Part shown: positions 16,149 through 25,226 of the stretch, piece by piece | Layout: each line of letters starts with the position of its first letter | Position numbering within the stretch: position 1 is the first letter of the stretch | Assembly (NCBI GenBank): GCA_902493335.1 | Contig: CABUPJ010000015.1 | Location: 3,108-67,107, forward strand | DNA from: an uncultured Porphyromonadaceae bacterium | Lineage (GTDB): Bacteria; Bacteroidota; Bacteroidia; Bacteroidales; Muribaculaceae | Length of the DNA: 64,000 nucleotides | Direction of reading: 5' to 3' | Notes under the pieces: generated by a model | What the model saw: the letters and a program-made list of their open reading frames with translations, nothing else | What the model was told of the DNA's origin: nothing | Databases searched by the model: none | Translations under genes and position numbers: made by a program

Positions 16149-16763
16149 ATGAAGCATCTGAAACTCATCTTAGCATCGGGCCTGGCAATCGCGACTGCCG
16201 CTCTGACATCGTGTGACCGTTATGCCGACGTCGCCGGCTCGTGGACAGGCATGCCCGACCGCTCGCTCGCAGTGGCCGGAGCCATCGATGCCACTTCGAC
16301 AATATCACTCGATTTCGCACAACAGCCCGCAAGCAAAGCCAAAGATAACGGCCTGCTGACCATTTCGGCCTCTATCGACGCTAACCAGCCCGTCACAGGC
16401 GGTGACTTCGAGAACGCCGCCTACGAAGTCAGTGTAGCAGCATCAGCCTCGATGACAGGCACATGGACTTTCATCGACGATGACGACATCGTTGTAAGCC
16501 TCGACCCGTCGACATTCACGGTCACAGTCGACCCCGATGGCGTCACCTTTGCCGAAGACCTCGTCAGCGGCATGCAGCAGCCACAGCTCGACTCGCTCTC
16601 GACAGCGACAGCCACACGCTGGCAGAATGTAATCGGGCCGGCCATCAAGACCGAATTCCTGAAATATGGCAAACTCGACGACATCAAGATCAAGAACGGC
16701 ATCATGACGTTTGAAATCAACGACCGCGATTACACTTTCCGCCGCAACAGCGCGCAGCAGTAA
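16149..16763 (+). CDS. Putative lipoprotein of unknown function
   Basis: The protein has 204 residues from the ATG at 16149 (MKHLKLILASGLAIATAALT), followed by SC, so a lipobox ALTSC predicts a lipidated Cys. The mature part reads DRYADVAGSWTGMPDRSL..., a strand-rich sequence with a GSW start reminiscent of lipocalin-like Bacteroidetes lipoproteins. No catalytic motif was recognised. It is 50 bases downstream of plsC and ends with its own terminator. Confidence 0.75.
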   Translation: MKHLKLILASGLAIATAALTSCDRYADVAGSWTGMPDRSLAVAGAIDATSTISLDFAQQPASKAKDNGLLTISASIDANQPVTGGDFENAAYEVSVAASASMTGTWTFIDDDDIVVSLDPSTFTVTVDPDGVTFAEDLVSGMQQPQLDSLSTATATRWQNVIGPAIKTEFLKYGKLDDIKIKNGIMTFEINDRDYTFRRNSAQQ

Positions 16764-16790
16764 ACCGCAGACATCCGATAAAAATTTTCG

Positions 16791-16828
16791 CGCCTCCGGC
16801 ATTTTTTTCGCCGGGGGCGTAATTTTTT
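16791..16828 (+). terminator. Terminator after the 16149 lipoprotein gene
   Basis: CGCCTCCGGC (16791-16800) pairs with GCCGGGGGCG (16810-16819, one G-T) and is followed by TAATTTTTTT. The loop is itself T-rich. Confidence 0.8.
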
Positions 16829-16875
16829 TATTTATTTCGCGTCTAAAATATGTAACCGTCATCAGCGACGACGCA

Positions 16876-17370
16876 ATGAAAAAAGACCAATCATCAAAAG
16901 AACAGTGTTTTCTCGACATACTCGACGCCAACAAAGGGCTTCTGGCGAAGATATGCGCCCTATACAGCTCGCCGGGAGCGAGTTTCGACGACCTCTACCA
17001 GGAGATAGCCATCAACATCTGGCAGGGGCTCGATAAATTCAGGGGCGAGTCGAAAATGTCGACATGGCTCTACCGCACCGCCATCAACACCTGCATAACA
17101 TATATACGGCGCAACTCGCGATACACTAAAGACGCGCCCCTGACCGACGAAATCGACATGGCGGCGACCGACTCGAACCTCTCGGCCGAATATCATGAGC
17201 TTCAGCGGCTGATAGCGACGCTCAAACCTCTCGACCGCGCCATCATCACCCTCTGGCTCGATGAAAAGAGCTATGACGACATCGCGACAATCACCGGCCT
17301 GTCGAAAGCCAATGTGGCGATACGGCTGCACCGCATCAAAGAATCACTGTCAAAAAAAGCAAATCTCTGA
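16876..17370 (+). CDS. ECF-type RNA polymerase sigma factor
   Basis: The protein has 164 residues from the ATG at 16876. A longer frame starting at 16711 runs back through the terminator and the previous gene, so it is rejected. Region 2 is seen as ASFDDLYQEIAINIWQGLDK followed by FRGESKMSTWLYRTAINTCI. Region 4 is seen as LKPLDRAIITLWLDEKSYDD, IATITGLSKANVAIRLHRIK. It would direct polymerase to a small regulon. The next gene (17393) encodes a membrane protein that may be its partner. Confidence 0.92.
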   Translation: MKKDQSSKEQCFLDILDANKGLLAKICALYSSPGASFDDLYQEIAINIWQGLDKFRGESKMSTWLYRTAINTCITYIRRNSRYTKDAPLTDEIDMAATDSNLSAEYHELQRLIATLKPLDRAIITLWLDEKSYDDIATITGLSKANVAIRLHRIKESLSKKANL

Positions 17371-17392
17371 CCTCACATTCAAATATAATCTC

Positions 17393-17956
17393 ATGGAACT
17401 CGAACAATTCAGATCAGTCTGGCAACAATATTCACCCGAACCCGACGACCTCGACCGCCGCAACCGGTCGATAGCCATGCGTCTCGCAGCGACGCGTGTC
17501 AAAGGCCATCAGCACGAACTTTCAAGCAGTATACGTCACACCGGCTACATCGGCCTCACCATGACACCGCTGGCGGTGCTGCTCTACCTGATGGAGCTGG
17601 CGCCGGCATGGTTTGCCATTGTCTACGCGCTCTTCGGTCTGGGCGATTCGATTTACTGCTTCCGCTTCGCATCCCAGATTGTCAAGAGCGATTACTTCGC
17701 CATGCCGACAGTCGACGCACTCTCCTGTGCGAGACGTTTTGTAAAAAGGCTGATACGCTCGAAAATCGTCGGATTCCTGCTCGCGCTGCCGATCATCGTC
17801 TATCTCTTCATATTCTTCGAACACACGGGCGACACCGATCTCATCATCGGCGGATGTGTAGGCGGATGCATCGGCCTGGCCATAGGTATACGCAAACTCA
17901 TCAGCGAACTACGCCACGCCCGCAGCATCGTCAACGAATTCGAGTGTGACGAGTGA
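17393..17956 (+). CDS. Membrane protein of unknown function next to the sigma factor
   Basis: The protein has 187 residues from the ATG at 17393, 22 bases after the sigma gene. An acidic N-terminal segment (MELEQFRSVWQQYSPEPDDL) precedes about four hydrophobic segments: YIGLTMTPLAVLLYLMEL, APAWFAIVYALFGL, IVGFLLALPIIVYLFIFF and LIIGGCVGGCIGLAIGI. A cytoplasmic N-terminus followed by membrane helices in the same operon as a sigma factor fits an anti-sigma role. No ZAS zinc motif (HxxxCxxC) is visible, so that role is only inferred from context. Confidence 0.75.
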   Translation: MELEQFRSVWQQYSPEPDDLDRRNRSIAMRLAATRVKGHQHELSSSIRHTGYIGLTMTPLAVLLYLMELAPAWFAIVYALFGLGDSIYCFRFASQIVKSDYFAMPTVDALSCARRFVKRLIRSKIVGFLLALPIIVYLFIFFEHTGDTDLIIGGCVGGCIGLAIGIRKLISELRHARSIVNEFECDE

Positions 17957-18001
17957 GCGGCGGACAATCAAATTTTGATGAATTTTTATCAGGAACATGG
18001 A

Positions 18002-18031
18002 TTGGTTTTTGAGGTTTTCTTTTTAACTTTG
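18002..18031 (+). promoter_or_regulatory. pyrB operon promoter
   Basis: TAACTTTG (18024-18031) is a full -7 box, with TTG 19 bases upstream (18002-18004). It overlaps the in-frame GTG at 18031, so translation of pyrB must start further down at the ATG at 18055. Confidence 0.7.
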
Positions 18032-18054
18032 TGAAACTTTTAACCAATCACGGC

Positions 18055-18975
18055 ATGACAAGCAAAAGTCTCGTCTCAATCTCTGACATCGATAAGGAAG
18101 AGATGCTCCACCTCCTTGAGTTATCACGCTATTTCGAGGAAAATCCAAACAGTAAAATTCTTGACGGGCGTGTAGTGGCCACGCTGTTTTTCGAGCCATC
18201 GACCCGCACACGCCTGAGTTTTGAAACCGCAGTAAACCGTCTCGGCGGCCGGGTAATAGGCTTCTCGGACGCCAACTCGACCAGCACGTCGAAGGGCGAG
18301 ACCCTCAAAGACACGATAAAGATGGTATCGAACTATGTCGACCTGATCGTCATGCGTCACCACCTCGAAGGGGCGGCCCGCTACGCCACCGAAGTGACAT
18401 CGACCCCCATCATCAATGCCGGCGACGGCGCCAACCAGCATCCGTCGCAGACAATGCTCGACCTCTATTCGATATACAAGACACAGGGGACGCTCGAAAA
18501 CCTCACCATCACGATGGTCGGCGACCTGAAATACGGCCGCACGGTCCACTCGCTGCTGATGGCGATGAGATATTTCAACCCGACATTCAACTTCATCGCC
18601 TGCGACGAACTGCAGATGCCGGCCGAATACAAAAAATTCTGCGTCGACAACGGCATACGTTTCAACGAGTCGGCCGACTTCTCGGCCGATGTCATCAACA
18701 GCAGCGACATCATCTATATGACACGCGTGCAGCGCGAACGCTTCACCGACATCATGGAGTATGAGCGCGTCAAAGACCTCTACAGACTGCACAACTCGAT
18801 GCTCGACAACTCGAAACCGACACTGAAGATTCTCCACCCGCTGCCACGCGTCAACGAAATCGACCAGGACGTCGACGACAACCCCAAAGCATATTACTTC
18901 CAGCAGGCCGGCAACGGACTCTTCGCCCGTCAGGCTATCATCACCCGCGCCCTGGGCATCGACCCGCTCGCATAA
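18055..18975 (+). CDS. pyrB: Aspartate carbamoyltransferase catalytic subunit
   Basis: PyrB condenses carbamoyl phosphate and aspartate in pyrimidine synthesis. It has 306 residues from the ATG at 18055 (MTSKSLVSISDIDKEEMLHL). The carbamoyl-phosphate motif FEPSTRTRLSFE is at about residues 44-55. DGANQHPSQTMLDLYSI is the usual middle block. MTRVQRERF and HPLPRVNEIDQDVD form the aspartate-binding loop. It leads a tight operon with pyrI 16 bases downstream, which implies a PyrB-PyrI holoenzyme under allosteric control. Confidence 0.97.
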   Translation: MTSKSLVSISDIDKEEMLHLLELSRYFEENPNSKILDGRVVATLFFEPSTRTRLSFETAVNRLGGRVIGFSDANSTSTSKGETLKDTIKMVSNYVDLIVMRHHLEGAARYATEVTSTPIINAGDGANQHPSQTMLDLYSIYKTQGTLENLTITMVGDLKYGRTVHSLLMAMRYFNPTFNFIACDELQMPAEYKKFCVDNGIRFNESADFSADVINSSDIIYMTRVQRERFTDIMEYERVKDLYRLHNSMLDNSKPTLKILHPLPRVNEIDQDVDDNPKAYYFQQAGNGLFARQAIITRALGIDPLA

Positions 18976-18991
18976 CAAGCAACAGACTATT

Positions 18992-19453
18992 ATGACAAGC
19001 AACAAGAAAGAACTCGCCGTCGCCGCCCTCAAGGCAGGCACTGTCATAGACCGCATACCCTCTACCGCCCTTTTCAAGGCCGTAAAGCTGCTCGGCATCG
19101 AAAACCTCGACCGCAACGTCACCATAGGCAACAACCTCGAGAGCCGCAAGATAGGCAAGAAAGGCATCATCAAGATCGCCGACACCGTCTTCCCCGAGAC
19201 CGTGCTCAACCGCATCGCCCTGATTGCCCCGACAGCCGTCGTCAACACCATCGAGAACTTCGAGGTCACAGACAAGCGCCAGGTAGAACTGCCCGAGACC
19301 ATCACAGGCATCGTCAAGTGTGACAACCCCAAGTGTATCACCAACAACGAGCCTATGGAGACCAAATTTCATGTCGTCGGACACGACCCTGTCGTAATAC
19401 GCTGCCATTACTGCAACCACACCGTCGAAGGAAAGGACGCCAAGATTCTATGA
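18992..19453 (+). CDS. pyrI: Aspartate carbamoyltransferase regulatory subunit
   Basis: PyrI binds nucleotide effectors and joins catalytic trimers through a zinc domain. It has 153 residues, matching the family. The N-terminal allosteric domain contains GTVIDRIPSTALFKAVKLLG. The zinc ligands are visible as CDNPKC (C-x4-C) and CHYC (C-x2-C) near the C-terminus. Its stop overlaps the next start as ATGA. Confidence 0.97.
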   Translation: MTSNKKELAVAALKAGTVIDRIPSTALFKAVKLLGIENLDRNVTIGNNLESRKIGKKGIIKIADTVFPETVLNRIALIAPTAVVNTIENFEVTDKRQVELPETITGIVKCDNPKCITNNEPMETKFHVVGHDPVVIRCHYCNHTVEGKDAKIL

Positions 19454-20040
19454 AAGAAAACTGGAAACCGGGCACAATGGTCTACCCGCTTCCGGCCGCA
19501 CTCGTCTCGTGCGGCATAAAAGACGTAGACGCCAACCTTCTGACCGTGGCATGGACCGGGACGATATGCACCAATCCGCCCATGCTATATATCTCGGTGC
19601 GGCCCGAACGCCATTCATATGACATCATCAGACGTTATATGGAGTTTACGGTCAATCTGACTACCGCCGCAATGGCCCGCGCGACCGATTTCTGCGGTGT
19701 GCGCTCGGGGCGCGACTGCGACAAATGGGCCGAGACGGGCCTGACTGCCGCCGACGGCGTCGCTGTCGGCTGTCCCTATATAGAGCAGTCGCCGCTGTCA
19801 ATCGAGTGCCGCGTCAAAGACATCATAAAACTCGGCAGCCACGACATGTTTGTGGCCGACGTCGTCAACGTCATCGCCGAATCATCTCTCATCGACCCCG
19901 GAACCCACGCTTTCGACCTCGCCGCCGCCGGCATGATGGCATACAGTCACGGAGGCTATTATGCTTTGGGTGAAAAGCTCGGACACTTCGGCTTCTCGGT
20001 AAAGAAAAACAAACGATCAAACCACCAAAAAACCAAATAA
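19450..20040 (+). CDS. Flavin reductase-like FMN-binding protein
   Basis: The protein has 196 residues from the ATG at 19450, which overlaps the pyrI stop. It belongs to the flavin reductase/DIM6-NTAB split-barrel family. KPGTMVYPLPAALVSCGIKD, LLTVAWTGTICTNPP and YISVRPERHSYDIIR are the strands that usually hold FMN, and FTVNLTT follows. The C-terminus is a basic tail (VKKNKRSNHQKTK). The electron acceptor is unknown. Its place inside a pyrimidine/one-carbon operon gives no clear clue to its role. Confidence 0.85.
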   Translation: MKENWKPGTMVYPLPAALVSCGIKDVDANLLTVAWTGTICTNPPMLYISVRPERHSYDIIRRYMEFTVNLTTAAMARATDFCGVRSGRDCDKWAETGLTAADGVAVGCPYIEQSPLSIECRVKDIIKLGSHDMFVADVVNVIAESSLIDPGTHAFDLAAAGMMAYSHGGYYALGEKLGHFGFSVKKNKRSNHQKTK

Positions 20041-20045
20041 CCGCT

Positions 20046-21326
20046 ATGGAAAGAGATCAACTAATTTTTGACATCATCGAACGTGAACACCTCCGCCAGA
20101 AAAAAGGCATAGAGCTTATCGCTTCTGAAAACTTTGTCAGCGACCAGGTCATGGCCGCCATGGGCTCGTGTCTGACAAACAAATACGCCGAAGGTTATCC
20201 CGGACGCCGCTATTATGGCGGATGTCAGGTTGTCGACGAAGCCGAAAACCTTGCCATCGACCGCGTCAAAGAGCTTTTCGGAGCCGCATATGCCAACGTA
20301 CAGCCCCACTCAGGCGCGCAGGCCAACATGGCCGTCTTCATGACAGTCATGAAACCCGGCGACAAATTCCTAGGCCTCAATCTCTCACACGGCGGTCACC
20401 TGTCACACGGCAGCCCAGTCAACTTCTCGGGCCTCGTCTTCAACGCCCTCGAATATAACGTGCGCGAGGAAGACGGCCTCGTCGACTACGACCAGATGGA
20501 AGAGGTCGCCCTGCGCGAACGTCCGAAACTCATCATCGGCGGCGCCAGCGCCTACAGCCGCGAATGGGACTACGCTCGCATGCGCAAGATAGCCGACAGC
20601 ATCGGCGCCATACTCATGATCGACATGGCCCACCCCGCCGGCCTCATCGCAGCCGGTCTGCTCGACAACCCGCTCAAATATGCCCATATCGTCACATCGA
20701 CGACCCACAAGACTCTCCGCGGCCCGCGCGGCGGCATCATCCTCATGGGCGAGGATTTCGAGAATCCGTGGGGCAAGAAATCGCCCAAAGGCGAGACCCG
20801 CCTGATGTCGCAGCTGATTGACTCGGCTGTGTTCCCCGGCGTACAGGGCGGCCCGCTCGAACACGTCATCGCCGCCAAGGCCGTCGCTTTCGGCGAAGCG
20901 CTCCAGCCATCGTTCAGAGAATATCAGCTCCAGGTAAAACGCAACGCCGCCGCCATGGCCCAGGCCCTCAAAGACAAAGGCTATAAAATCGTTTCGGGCG
21001 GCACAGAAAACCACTGCATCCTCGTCGACCTGCGCACGAAATATCCCGAACTCACCGGCAAAGTGGCCGAACGTGTCCTCGTCGAAGCCGACATCACGGC
21101 CAACAAGAACATGGTTCCCTTCGACTCGCGCTCGCCCTTCCAGACCTCGGGCATACGTCTCGGCACTCCCGCCATCACCACCCGCGGCGTCAAGGAAGAC
21201 ACAATGGGTGAAATCGTCGAACTCATCGACACAGTGCTCAACAACGTCGACAATCCCGACACCATCGCGGCTGTCAGAGGCAAAGTCAACGAGATGATGA
21301 ACGAATACCCGATGTTTGCTTATTGA
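20046..21326 (+). CDS. glyA: Serine hydroxymethyltransferase
   Basis: This PLP enzyme interconverts serine and glycine while loading methylene-tetrahydrofolate. It has 426 residues. The PLP lysine is in VTSTTHKTLRGPRGG, the cofactor and substrate loops are EGYPGRRYYGG and GLNLSHGGHLSHG, and DMAHPAGLIAAGL carries the Asp that contacts the ring nitrogen. It begins 5 bases after the flavin reductase. Glycine made here could feed the glycine cleavage system encoded at 58-64 kb, but the two operons are far apart. Confidence 0.98.
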   Translation: MERDQLIFDIIEREHLRQKKGIELIASENFVSDQVMAAMGSCLTNKYAEGYPGRRYYGGCQVVDEAENLAIDRVKELFGAAYANVQPHSGAQANMAVFMTVMKPGDKFLGLNLSHGGHLSHGSPVNFSGLVFNALEYNVREEDGLVDYDQMEEVALRERPKLIIGGASAYSREWDYARMRKIADSIGAILMIDMAHPAGLIAAGLLDNPLKYAHIVTSTTHKTLRGPRGGIILMGEDFENPWGKKSPKGETRLMSQLIDSAVFPGVQGGPLEHVIAAKAVAFGEALQPSFREYQLQVKRNAAAMAQALKDKGYKIVSGGTENHCILVDLRTKYPELTGKVAERVLVEADITANKNMVPFDSRSPFQTSGIRLGTPAITTRGVKEDTMGEIVELIDTVLNNVDNPDTIAAVRGKVNEMMNEYPMFAY

Positions 21327-21332
21327 TAACAG

Positions 21333-22025
21333 ATGTCTGACAAACCGGTCCATGTCGTCATAGTGGCCGCAGGCAGCGGCAGCCGTTTCGGGAGCGACAT
21401 TCCGAAGCAGTTTGTGCCGCTGTGCGGCCGTCCGGTGGTGTTCTACCCCATCGAGGCCTTTCGCACGGCCATGCCTGACGCCCAAATCACCCTCGTGATA
21501 AGCCCTTCAATGGAAGAGCTGTGGCGCGACCTCTGCGCGAAGCACGGCTTCACCTCGCCGCGCATCGTCTATGGCGGCGCGACACGATGGGAGTCGGTGC
21601 GCAACGCCCTCGGGGCATACCCCGGACGCGACACCGTCTACATCCACGACGGTGCCCGACCGCTTGTCACACCCGATCTCATAAAGCGTCTCGGCGAGGC
21701 CTTGTCTGACGGCCGCGCCGACGGCGCCTTACCCGCCGTCGCCCTGACAGACTCGATAAGGCTACTGCACGACGGCAAGCCGTCGACAGCCGTCGACCGG
21801 TCTCGCTACAAAGCCATCCAGACACCTCAGGTGTTCGACGGCCATAAACTCGAGCAGGCCTACCGCCTGCCCTACTCCCCTGCGTTTACCGATGACGCCT
21901 CTGTCATGGAAGCAGCCGGTCATGACAATATCATCCTTGTCGAAGGCGACAGCCGCAACATCAAAATCACACACGGAGGTGACATTGCTCTCGCAGCATA
22001 TCACATCGACAATGCCGGGAAATGA
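21333..22025 (+). CDS. ispD: 2-C-methyl-D-erythritol 4-phosphate cytidylyltransferase
   Basis: IspD makes CDP-methylerythritol in the non-mevalonate isoprenoid pathway. It has 230 residues. The nucleotide-binding motif is VIVAAGSGSRFGSDIPKQF at the N-terminus. GGATRWESVRNAL, VYIHDGARPLVTPDLI and AIQTPQVFDGHKLEQAY are the remaining signature blocks. It starts 6 bases after glyA and overlaps recG by 4 bases (ATGA). Confidence 0.96.
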   Translation: MSDKPVHVVIVAAGSGSRFGSDIPKQFVPLCGRPVVFYPIEAFRTAMPDAQITLVISPSMEELWRDLCAKHGFTSPRIVYGGATRWESVRNALGAYPGRDTVYIHDGARPLVTPDLIKRLGEALSDGRADGALPAVALTDSIRLLHDGKPSTAVDRSRYKAIQTPQVFDGHKLEQAYRLPYSPAFTDDASVMEAAGHDNIILVEGDSRNIKITHGGDIALAAYHIDNAGK

Positions 22026-24112
22026 ACAGCCTGCGCTCGTTCGACATAAAATTTCTTAAAGGCATCGGCCCGAGACGCGCCGATCTGCTGCGCGACGAAC
22101 TCGGCATCAAAAGCGGCGCCGACCTCGTCAGACATTATCCCACAAGCTATCTCGACCGCTCGAAGATATACACTATCGCAGAACTCAGCGACGAAATGCC
22201 GTGCGTACAGATCAAAGGGCGCTTCATACGGCTGAACATGATGGGCGAAGGTGCCCGCATGAGACTCGTAGGCCTCTTTACCGACGGACGTTCACGTATG
22301 GAAGTCGTCTGGTTTCAGCGCGCCCGCGCCATACGCGACAGCCTGAGCATCGACACCGAATATATCATCTTCGGCAAACCGTCGACATTCAACGGAGTGC
22401 GCCAGATGACACACCCCGAAGTCGACCGTCCCGAGGCTGTCAGCGCCATGGGCAGCTTCCGCGGCGTCTATCCGCTGACCGACCGTCTGCGCAACAACTC
22501 GATTACATCGCGGCAGATACACACATGGATCACCAACTTGATAAAATCACGCAGGTCGATAGAAGAAACCCTGCCACGCAGCGTCATCGAAAGCCTCAGA
22601 CTGATGCCGCTCGGCGAAGCCATAGCCAATGTCCACAACCCGACGGACAACGATGCGCTCAGACGCGCCCGCGAGAGACTGAAGTTTGAAGAACTCTTCT
22701 ACATACAGCTCGACATGGTCATGCGCTCTGGCCATCGCAAACGCGCCTCGATAGGCCACAGGCTCACACGCGTCGGCGAGATGTTCAACCGTTTTTACAA
22801 CGAATGTCTGCCCTTCGAGCTGACAAGCGCACAGAAACGCGTCATAAAGGAAATACGCGCCGACATGAACACCGGACGCCAGATGAACCGCCTCGTGCAG
22901 GGCGACGTGGGCAGCGGCAAGACACTCGTGGCCCTGATGTCGATGCTGATTGCCGTCGACAACGGTCTGCAATGCTGCCTGATGGCACCCACCGAAATTC
23001 TTGCCGGGCAGCACTATGAAACCATCTCGAAGATGGTCGAACCCATCGGCGTTAAGGTCGCCCTGCTCACCGGCTCGACCAAGACCGCCGCACGCCGCGA
23101 GATTCACGCCGCGCTGACCGACGGCAGCCTGTCGATACTGATTGGCACACATGCCGTCATCGAAGACACTGTCGAGTTCAAGAATCTCGGCCTCGCCGTC
23201 ATCGACGAACAACACCGTTTCGGCGTCGCCCAGCGTGCCAGGCTGTGGAAGAAAAACACCGTGGCGCCGCATATACTCGTGATGACCGCCACGCCGATAC
23301 CGCGCACCCTCGCCATGACCGTCTACGGCGATCTCGACGTCTCGGTCATCGACACGCTGCCACCGGGCCGCAAACCTGTGCAGACCCTGCTGCGTTACGA
23401 CGACAAACGCATGGACATCTACCGCTCTGTCCACCGTCAGATTTCAATGGGGCGACAGGTATATATCGTCTACCCGCTTATCGAAGAGAACGAAAAAGTG
23501 AATGCCCGCAGCCTTCAGGAAGGCTATGAGATCGTGCGTTCGACATTCCCACAGTTCAGGATAGCATACGTTCACGGGCGCATGAAGCCGGCCGAGAAAG
23601 ACTATCAGATGGAGCTTTTCGCCTCACATCAGGCCGACATACTCGTCGCCACGACAGTCATCGAGGTCGGTGTCAACGTACCCAACGCCTCGGTGATGAT
23701 AATCGAAAACGCCGAACGTTTCGGCCTGTCGCAGCTCCATCAGCTTCGCGGACGCGTTGGGCGCGGCGCCGACCAGAGCTACTGTATACTGATGTCTAAA
23801 CGCGAGATTGCCAAGGACACACGCAAGCGTCTCGAGCTGATGACTACAACGACCGACGGTTTTGTCATCGCCGAAGCCGATATGACCATGCGAGGCCCGG
23901 GCGACATCGAGGGAACGATGCAGAGCGGCATACCCTTCGACCTGCATATCGCCAATCTCGCCACCGACGGACAGATAATACAACTCGCCCGCAATGCCGC
24001 CGAAGAACTGCTCGAACGAGACCCCGAACTGACGTCGCCCGACAACGCCATAGCGCGGAGCGAACTCGCCGCCGCCCTCAACCGCACAGCCGACTGGAGC
24101 CGCATAAGCTGA
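22022..24112 (+). CDS. recG: ATP-dependent DNA helicase RecG
   Basis: RecG remodels stalled replication forks and Holliday junctions. It has 696 residues. The N-terminal wedge domain starts FLKGIGPRRADLLRDELGI, with a helix-hairpin-helix-like motif. Walker A is QGDVGSGKTLVAL, and motif II is the RecG-typical DEQHRFGV. TATPIPRTLAMT is motif III and LRGRVGRGADQSYC is motif VI. It is the last gene of the pyrB operon. No strong hairpin follows it. Confidence 0.97.
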   Translation: MNSLRSFDIKFLKGIGPRRADLLRDELGIKSGADLVRHYPTSYLDRSKIYTIAELSDEMPCVQIKGRFIRLNMMGEGARMRLVGLFTDGRSRMEVVWFQRARAIRDSLSIDTEYIIFGKPSTFNGVRQMTHPEVDRPEAVSAMGSFRGVYPLTDRLRNNSITSRQIHTWITNLIKSRRSIEETLPRSVIESLRLMPLGEAIANVHNPTDNDALRRARERLKFEELFYIQLDMVMRSGHRKRASIGHRLTRVGEMFNRFYNECLPFELTSAQKRVIKEIRADMNTGRQMNRLVQGDVGSGKTLVALMSMLIAVDNGLQCCLMAPTEILAGQHYETISKMVEPIGVKVALLTGSTKTAARREIHAALTDGSLSILIGTHAVIEDTVEFKNLGLAVIDEQHRFGVAQRARLWKKNTVAPHILVMTATPIPRTLAMTVYGDLDVSVIDTLPPGRKPVQTLLRYDDKRMDIYRSVHRQISMGRQVYIVYPLIEENEKVNARSLQEGYEIVRSTFPQFRIAYVHGRMKPAEKDYQMELFASHQADILVATTVIEVGVNVPNASVMIIENAERFGLSQLHQLRGRVGRGADQSYCILMSKREIAKDTRKRLELMTTTTDGFVIAEADMTMRGPGDIEGTMQSGIPFDLHIANLATDGQIIQLARNAAEELLERDPELTSPDNAIARSELAAALNRTADWSRIS

Positions 24113-24153
24113 TTTTTCACTTGAAATTATTTCATACAAGGCTCTAATTTGCC

Positions 24154-24161
24154 TATATTTG
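24154..24161 (+). promoter_or_regulatory. Promoter -7 element TATATTTG for the 24188 gene
   Basis: TATATTTG lies 27 bases before the ATG at 24188. It excludes the longer reading frame beginning at 24149. Confidence 0.55.
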
Positions 24162-24187
24162 CAAAAAAATATAAATACCACATTACC

Positions 24188-24598
24188 ATGAACAAAGGCT
24201 GCGTTTTCGTTTTAGGCTTTTTAGCCGCTATATTCCTTGTCACTTTAATACCGTTTCTTAACGGCAAAAACAAAGGATCTGAGCCCCGGCAGACCGACGA
24301 AGCCGTTGATGAGGAAGTTATTGTGGAAGATTTTCTGAAGCAGGCCAAACCCGTCGAAAACATCCAGTATATCGACATCCGCGGCAAACATGGCGAAGTG
24401 ACCGTGCATACCTATATGTCGAAAGATTCGGTCAAAATATTGGTCGGCAAGCCCACGCGCGTCAGCCTGATGACAATAGGCAACGATGCACACGAAGATT
24501 GGATATATGAGTTTTCAGGCGAAGGACGATATTGTTCGACGAGAGAGCTTAACATCTCCTTTGTCAACGGCAAACTTAGAGATATCTGCGAATATTGA
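24188..24598 (+). CDS. Small membrane-anchored protein of unknown function
   Basis: The protein has 136 residues from the ATG at 24188. A single hydrophobic N-terminal segment (GCVFVLGFLAAIFLVTLIPF) is followed by an acidic linker (TDEAVDEEVIVEDFLKQ). A small strand-rich domain contains IDIRGKHGEVTVHTYMSKDS. No family was recognised. It is a single gene between recG and ndk, with its own promoter. Confidence 0.7.
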   Translation: MNKGCVFVLGFLAAIFLVTLIPFLNGKNKGSEPRQTDEAVDEEVIVEDFLKQAKPVENIQYIDIRGKHGEVTVHTYMSKDSVKILVGKPTRVSLMTIGNDAHEDWIYEFSGEGRYCSTRELNISFVNGKLRDICEY

Positions 24599-24649
24599 CA
24601 CCGAATTTAAAGGCATAACATTTTTTTGCTTTTTTTATTACTGAAAACC

Positions 24650-24680
24650 TTTGGCTGTTAATGAAAAAACACTAATTTTG
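24650..24680 (+). promoter_or_regulatory. ndk promoter (TTTG-N19-TAATTTTG)
   Basis: TTTG at 24650-24653 and TAATTTTG at 24673-24680, with a 19-base spacer, form a consensus Bacteroidetes promoter 39 bases upstream of ndk. Confidence 0.8.
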
Positions 24681-24719
24681 GGGAAATAGAGCGAATATCA
24701 CTAAAATACCTTAAAACAA

Positions 24720-25184
24720 ATGGAAAAAACCCTCATCATATTGAAGCCTTCGACCGTACAGCGTGGTCTCGTAGGCGAAGTTATCGACAGATTTCAGAAA
24801 AAAGGCCTTATCATCGCCGGCATGAAAATGATGCAGCTCGACGAGGCTATTCTGCGCGAACACTACGCACATCTCGTCGACAGACCCTTCTTCCCCTCGC
24901 TGCTGCGCTCGATGATGGCTACACCGGTCATAGTCATGTGTCTCAAAGGCAAGGATGTCGTCGCCGTCGTGCGTGCGCTCACCGGCGCCACCAACTCGCG
25001 CAACGCCGCTCCCGGCACTATCCGCGGCGACTTCGGCATGAGCTCGCAGGAAAACATCATCCACGCATCCGACAGCGACGAAAACGCAGCCATCGAAATC
25101 AAACGCTTCTTCAAAGACGAGGAAATATTCGACTACACTCCCCTCACCCTCCCGGCTACTTATTGCCCCGACGAACTCAACTGA
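24720..25184 (+). CDS. ndk: Nucleoside diphosphate kinase
   Basis: NDK balances NTP pools by phosphotransfer through a histidine. It has 154 residues. EKTLIILKPSTVQRGLVGEV opens the ferredoxin-like fold. GATNSRNAAPGTIRGDFG is the nucleotide loop. The active-site histidine lies in NIIHASDSDENA, where most members have HGSDS. The gene starts at the ATG at 24720 and is followed by the M23 peptidase after 42 bases. Confidence 0.96.
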   Translation: MEKTLIILKPSTVQRGLVGEVIDRFQKKGLIIAGMKMMQLDEAILREHYAHLVDRPFFPSLLRSMMATPVIVMCLKGKDVVAVVRALTGATNSRNAAPGTIRGDFGMSSQENIIHASDSDENAAIEIKRFFKDEEIFDYTPLTLPATYCPDELN

Positions 25185-25226
25185 TCACCAATCTACAATC
25201 ACAAGCTGTAAAGACAATTAAAACCA

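Noticed and set aside
18124..19365. Long minus-strand reading frame opposite pyrB-pyrI
   Set aside because: It is antisense to two clearly conserved genes, has no family features, and is explained by GC-rich codon use on the other strand.
20403..21485. 360-codon minus-strand frame opposite glyA
   Set aside because: It is antisense to a highly conserved enzyme, and its composition is that of a mirrored coding strand.
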